From the NCBI GenBank assembly GCA_002412885.1, contig DHVX01000074.1:1-8854 (forward strand): a stretch of DNA of 8,854 nt, in the 5' to 3' direction. The DNA comes from Bacteroidales bacterium UBA5197 (GTDB lineage: Bacteria > Bacteroidota > Bacteroidia > Bacteroidales > Lentimicrobiaceae). The notes under the pieces were generated by a model, which saw nothing but the letters and a program-made list of their open reading frames with translations, did not search any database and was not told the DNA's origin. Each line of letters opens with the position of its first letter. The first letter of the stretch is position 1. A program made the position numbers and the translations under genes. Shown piece after piece: positions 6,174 through 8,854 of this stretch.

Positions 6174-6206
6174 TCCCCCTCTTCTCCCCCTTTCGGAAAA
6201 GGGGGA
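6174..6206. repeat. C5/G5 palindrome with a duplicated left arm in the aroK-rlmD spacer
   Basis: TCCCCCTTT (6185-6193) pairs perfectly with AAAGGGGGA (6198-6206) around a CGGA loop, making a very stable 9-bp hairpin. A second CCCCCTCTT run at 6175-6183 could pair with the same G run instead. No T tract follows on either strand, so it is not a classic intrinsic terminator. It could be a copy of a dispersed palindromic repeat or a transcript-end-stabilising structure. The rest of the 168-bp spacer (6135-6302) shows nothing recognisable. Confidence 0.55.
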
Positions 6207-6302
6207 CGATTACATTCGTTTATTTTGACACATTAGTTTGTAGAAAGTCCAGTTAGATGGGGACTCAAGTGGGCAAATTATTATGACAGTTTCACTAACA
6301 GA

Positions 6303-7721
6303 TCAAACTTTCTTTTCCAACAGGCAGATATTCTCCACATGATGTGTATGAGGAAACATATCCACAGGCTGAATCTTTATAATATTGTAACTTTCAGCCA
6401 GTAAGCTTATATCTCTGGCCTGTGTTGCCGGGTTGCAGCTTACATAAACAATTCGCGAAGGAGCTGCTTCTATCATCCACTTTACTACTTTTTCATGCAT
6501 GCCTGCCCTTGGGGGATCGGTGATCACCACATCCGGACGGCCATTTTCAGCCATAAATTCAGGCGTAAGTACTTTGGCCATATCGCCGGCAAAAAACTCA
6601 GTATTTTCAATGTTGTTCAGTTCCGAGTTCAGTTTAGCATCCTTCACTGCAGGCTCAACATATTCAATTCCAATAACTTTTGCAGCTTTTGAGGCCACAA
6701 AATTGGCAATTGTTCCTGTTCCGGTATATAAATCATATACCGTTTCAGTTCCTGTAAGCCTGGCAAAATCCCGGGTTAAACGGTAAAGTTCAAGAGCTTG
6801 TTTTGAGTTGGTCTGAAAAAACGACAAAGGTCCGATTCGGAAATGAAGCCCTTCCATCTCTTCGGTCATGTAGCTCAGTCCTTTATAATGCCGAGGTTCC
6901 AGATCGTTGATGGTATCGTTGCGTTTCTGATTAATTACATAGAAAAGCGATGTAATTTCAGGAAAACTATCTGAAATATAATTCATCATTAATTCAATTT
7001 TCACGATTTCGTCAGTTCCGAAAACCATAATAACCATCAGGTCGCCGGTATTGGAGTTCCTCACAAGCAGATTGCGCAGATCTCCTTCAAAACTCCGGAT
7101 ATTATAAAAAGTAAGTCGGTTCTCTTTTGCAAAAGCTCTGACGCCAAGCCTGATCCGATTAGAGACATCAGACTGCAGATAACAATGCTGAATATCCAGA
7201 ACGCGGTCGAACATACCCGGAATGTGAAAACCAAGTGCATCCATATCCCGCTCATCCCTTTCCATATTCATTTCCTGATCAGAAAGCCAGCGAAACGGGG
7301 CAAAGGTGTATTCAAGTTTATTTCGGTAATATTCGGTTTGCGAAGAAGCAAGTATCGGTTGAATTTCAGGAAACTCCAGATGACCGATTCTGGTAAAATT
7401 ATCCTGAACCTGCTTCTGCTTATAAAATAGCTGATGCTCATATCCCATCCCCTGCCATTTGCATCCGCCACAGGTTCCGAAATGACTGCAAACCGGTTCA
7501 ATCCTTTTGTCGGATAATTTGTGAAACTTTATTGCTCTTCCTTCATAAAACCTGCGCTTACGCGAAACGATTCGAATGTCACAAATATCGCCCGGCACAA
7601 CAAAAGGAATAAATATTACCATGTCATTATGCCTTGCAATTGCTTTGCCCTCGGCACCGGCATCAAGAATTTCAATATTCTCAAGAATCAGGGGTCCTTC
7701 ACTTTTCTCTCTTCTTCCCAT
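6303..7721 (-). CDS. rlmD: 23S rRNA (uracil-C5)-methyltransferase, RlmD/RumA family
   Basis: This SAM-dependent enzyme makes 5-methyluridine in 23S rRNA (position 1939 in E. coli numbering for RlmD). The 472-residue product begins with a TRAM RNA-binding domain (about 10-65). The [4Fe-4S] cluster ligands are Cys78, Cys84 and Cys87 in CSHFGTCGGC, with Cys180 as the fourth, spaced as in RumA. The methyltransferase domain carries FFQTNSKQAL (301-310), the SAM-binding motif YDLYTGTGTIANF (329-341), DPPRAG (402-407), and the catalytic cysteine Cys429 in VSCNPATQARD. Glu464 in HHVENICLL is the likely general base. All catalytic residues are present. Exact target specificity (747, 1939 or both) cannot be read from the sequence, because related enzymes differ. 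ATG at 7721 is followed by a short charged leader. It lies downstream of the SusE-like gene but is separated from it by a terminator. Confidence 0.93.
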   Translation of the reverse strand: MGRREKSEGPLILENIEILDAGAEGKAIARHNDMVIFIPFVVPGDICDIRIVSRKRRFYEGRAIKFHKLSDKRIEPVCSHFGTCGGCKWQGMGYEHQLFYKQKQVQDNFTRIGHLEFPEIQPILASSQTEYYRNKLEYTFAPFRWLSDQEMNMERDERDMDALGFHIPGMFDRVLDIQHCYLQSDVSNRIRLGVRAFAKENRLTFYNIRSFEGDLRNLLVRNSNTGDLMVIMVFGTDEIVKIELMMNYISDSFPEITSLFYVINQKRNDTINDLEPRHYKGLSYMTEEMEGLHFRIGPLSFFQTNSKQALELYRLTRDFARLTGTETVYDLYTGTGTIANFVASKAAKVIGIEYVEPAVKDAKLNSELNNIENTEFFAGDMAKVLTPEFMAENGRPDVVITDPPRAGMHEKVVKWMIEAAPSRIVYVSCNPATQARDISLLAESYNIIKIQPVDMFPHTHHVENICLLEKKV

Positions 7722-7740
7722 TTAAAATAAAATTATCGGG

Positions 7741-7748
7741 CAAAATTA
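7741..7748 (-). promoter_or_regulatory. Candidate -7 box for rlmD
   Basis: The minus strand reads TAATTTTG, an exact TAnnTTTG match, 19 bp upstream of the ATG at 7721 and just after the SusE-like gene's terminator. No TTG lies at the 19-bp spacing. Confidence 0.4.
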
Positions 7749-7771
7749 CAACAATAGGCTCAAACCAGGTT

Positions 7772-7805
7772 AAAAAAAGCAGGCTGCCCGAAAAGACAGC
7801 CTGCT
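7772..7805 (-). terminator. Intrinsic terminator of the SusE-like gene
   Basis: A perfect 9-bp stem, AGCAGGCTG with CAGCCTGCT (7778-7786 with 7797-7805) and a 10-nt loop, is followed on the minus strand by seven T residues (7778-7772). It lies 25 bp past the stop at 7831 and separates the gene from rlmD. Confidence 0.9.
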
Positions 7806-7830
7806 CATAATGAATCATTGATTTGTTTTG

Positions 7831-8854
7831 TTATGCCGGAACAACGGTATAAGTCATTTTGGCAAGGTCAACAGTAATTTTGTATAGTCCGGCTGCTGCA
7901 GGTACTGGCATTGCAGGAGGATCGGGTTCGCTTTCTGTTGGACGAAGTACAAGATTTCCACCATCGCCTGTTCCAGCTGCATCGGTTCCGTATTGAGGGG
8001 CCCACTGTCCAAGTGTTTCGATAAACTTGAAGAAAGTTTCTCCACCAGAAAGCTGAACTGTAATTTCAAAGAGACCAGGAGATACCTGAGTAAGCGGTGT
8101 AGCTGCGGCATTGTCCCATCCTGCAGGAGTTCCATTACCCAACAGGTACAAAGTTTCTGAAGCTTTGGTAATTGTGTAGGTTAAAGTACTGATGTTGGCA
8201 TAAATCCTGTATTGACCAGCTAAAGCAGGAGCGGGTATTGCAGAAGGATCGGGGTCATCTTCAGTTGGTCTGAAAACAAGTGGCCCTGCTTCGCCTGTAC
8301 CTCCATCAGTTCCCCATTGTGGAGCCCAGGCTCCAAGGGTCTGAATAAACTTCAGGTATTTACCTTCACCTGCAAGGTTAGCAACTATAGCAAACTCGTT
8401 TTCGTTGAAAGCATGCATCGGTAATGCACTTCCATTATTCCATCCTGCATCAGTTGCATCTCCGAGCAGATAAATCGGAGGATAATTGATTTCAGCTTCA
8501 AATGGAGTAACTGTCATCTTCAGTGTTTCGGAATAAACATTCTCATAAGTAGAGGCATTGGTAACATCTGCCATAATCCTGAAAACCAGGTTATGGGGTT
8601 CACCGGTAGCCAAGCCCATAGTAAGCAGTTTTGCATTCATTTCACCTACTTTTATGGAGAAACTGGTTCCTGTTGTGGCAGTCAATCCAATAGGGCTGCT
8701 AAAGTTATCACCTTCAGTGTCCATTTGAATTGTATAGGTTGCAGGAGCAATTTTGGTAGAATTCAGTAAATTCCAGTTGCGACCGGCATTCACATCATAA
8801 ACTGCAGGATTCCAGGTGAAATTGACAAGAACTTCATCCTTTTGTGCTTCCTGA
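7831..8854 (-). CDS. SusE/SusF-family outer-membrane glycan-binding lipoprotein (5' truncated)
   Basis: The frame is open to the right edge, so the N-terminus, including the expected lipoprotein signal peptide, is outside; 340 codons are visible. A GTG at 8793 is internal, since NFTWNPAVYD and other SusE-like residues are encoded upstream of it. The layout is an N-terminal immunoglobulin-like SusE domain (8854 to about 8490), then two tandem carbohydrate-binding modules of about 105 residues (about 8478-8164 and 8154-7834). Each module opens with YLLG, then GW(N/D)N, then KFI(Q/E)TLG.WAPQ(W/Y)GTD, a Pro-rich PTE..PDP loop, and a closing YTI or YTV strand. In Bacteroides, SusE and SusF bind starch at the cell surface beside SusC/SusD. 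Two modules after the first domain fit SusE rather than the three-module SusF. The glycan cannot be deduced. It is likely the last gene of its operon. Confidence 0.88.
   Translation of the reverse strand, partial: QEAQKDEVLVNFTWNPAVYDVNAGRNWNLLNSTKIAPATYTIQMDTEGDNFSSPIGLTATTGTSFSIKVGEMNAKLLTMGLATGEPHNLVFRIMADVTNASTYENVYSETLKMTVTPFEAEINYPPIYLLGDATDAGWNNGSALPMHAFNENEFAIVANLAGEGKYLKFIQTLGAWAPQWGTDGGTGEAGPLVFRPTEDDPDPSAIPAPALAGQYRIYANISTLTYTITKASETLYLLGNGTPAGWDNAAATPLTQVSPGLFEITVQLSGGETFFKFIETLGQWAPQYGTDAAGTGDGGNLVLRPTESEPDPPAMPVPAAAGLYKITVDLAKMTYTVVPA
7834..8478 (-). repeat. Tandem duplication of the carbohydrate-binding module within the SusE-like gene
   Basis: The two copies (8478-8164 and 8154-7834) align over their full length at protein level. 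The shared landmarks are YLLG, AGW, KFI, TLG, WAPQ, GTD, LV.RPTE, PDP, AG.Y and TYT. They have diverged considerably at nucleotide level, so this is an old duplication and not a recent slippage event. Aromatic residues conserved in both copies (Trp of GW, Trp and Trp/Tyr of WAPQ) are natural candidates for sugar stacking. Confidence 0.8.

Noticed and set aside
6174..6206. Intrinsic terminator for aroK or rlmD
   Set aside because: The hairpin is strong, but neither strand carries a T tract after it, so a standard terminator call is not justified.
7854..8135. 93-codon minus-strand frame inside the SusE-like gene
   Set aside because: It is an alternate frame within the second carbohydrate-binding module, with no independent start signal and no recognisable protein.
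8791..8793. GTG as the start codon of the SusE-like gene
   Set aside because: Coding similarity to the SusE domain continues upstream in the same frame to the window edge, with no stop.
1..8854. An undescribed defence, mobile or toxin-antitoxin system
   Set aside because: All sizeable genes belong to recognisable housekeeping or glycan-uptake families. No transposase, integrase, CRISPR array, reverse transcriptase or toxin-antitoxin-like pair could be seen. recQ and mpg together are ordinary DNA repair.

Overview
The window looks like a housekeeping stretch of a Bacteroidota chromosome, probably of the Bacteroidales type. Three independent signs support this. Several gene starts are preceded by the phylum's -7 box (TAnnTTTG), three of them with a TTG box 19 bp upstream. 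There is a small ribosomal THX protein. A SusE-type outer-membrane glycan-binding lipoprotein lies at the right edge. Shine-Dalgarno sequences are weak or absent, as is usual for the phylum. Base composition is moderately AT-rich, and I see no compositional island.

Left part (1-2890): the 3' end of a MurD-like peptidoglycan ligase (+) faces the gene for ribosomal protein THX (-). A hairpin between them reads as an intrinsic terminator for THX. Three + strand genes follow: a membrane-anchored TPR protein, fmt (methionyl-tRNA formyltransferase) and hup (HU). Each has its own candidate promoter. The TPR gene and hup have clear terminators, so these are probably separate transcription units rather than one operon.

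Middle (2891-6134): a - strand pair, recQ then mpg (AAG-type 3-methyladenine DNA glycosylase), overlaps by 29 bp and looks like a two-gene DNA-repair operon converging on hup. Divergent from recQ is aroK (shikimate kinase). The shared 162-bp spacer carries a tandem TGATCACA repeat next to the recQ -7 candidate.

Right part (6135-8854): a spacer with a strong C5/G5 palindrome, then rlmD (23S rRNA m5U methyltransferase, -). Beyond a strong terminator is the 3' part of a SusE-like gene (-), which runs off the window. That gene is the only accessory-type content and suggests that a polysaccharide-utilisation locus lies just beyond the right edge.

The genes cover cell wall, translation, nucleoid, DNA repair, aromatic biosynthesis, rRNA modification and glycan capture, and do not form one pathway. 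I found no mobile element, CRISPR array, tRNA or rRNA, no spacer longer than about 185 bp, and nothing I would call an undescribed system. The items worth a second look are mostly regulatory or structural.
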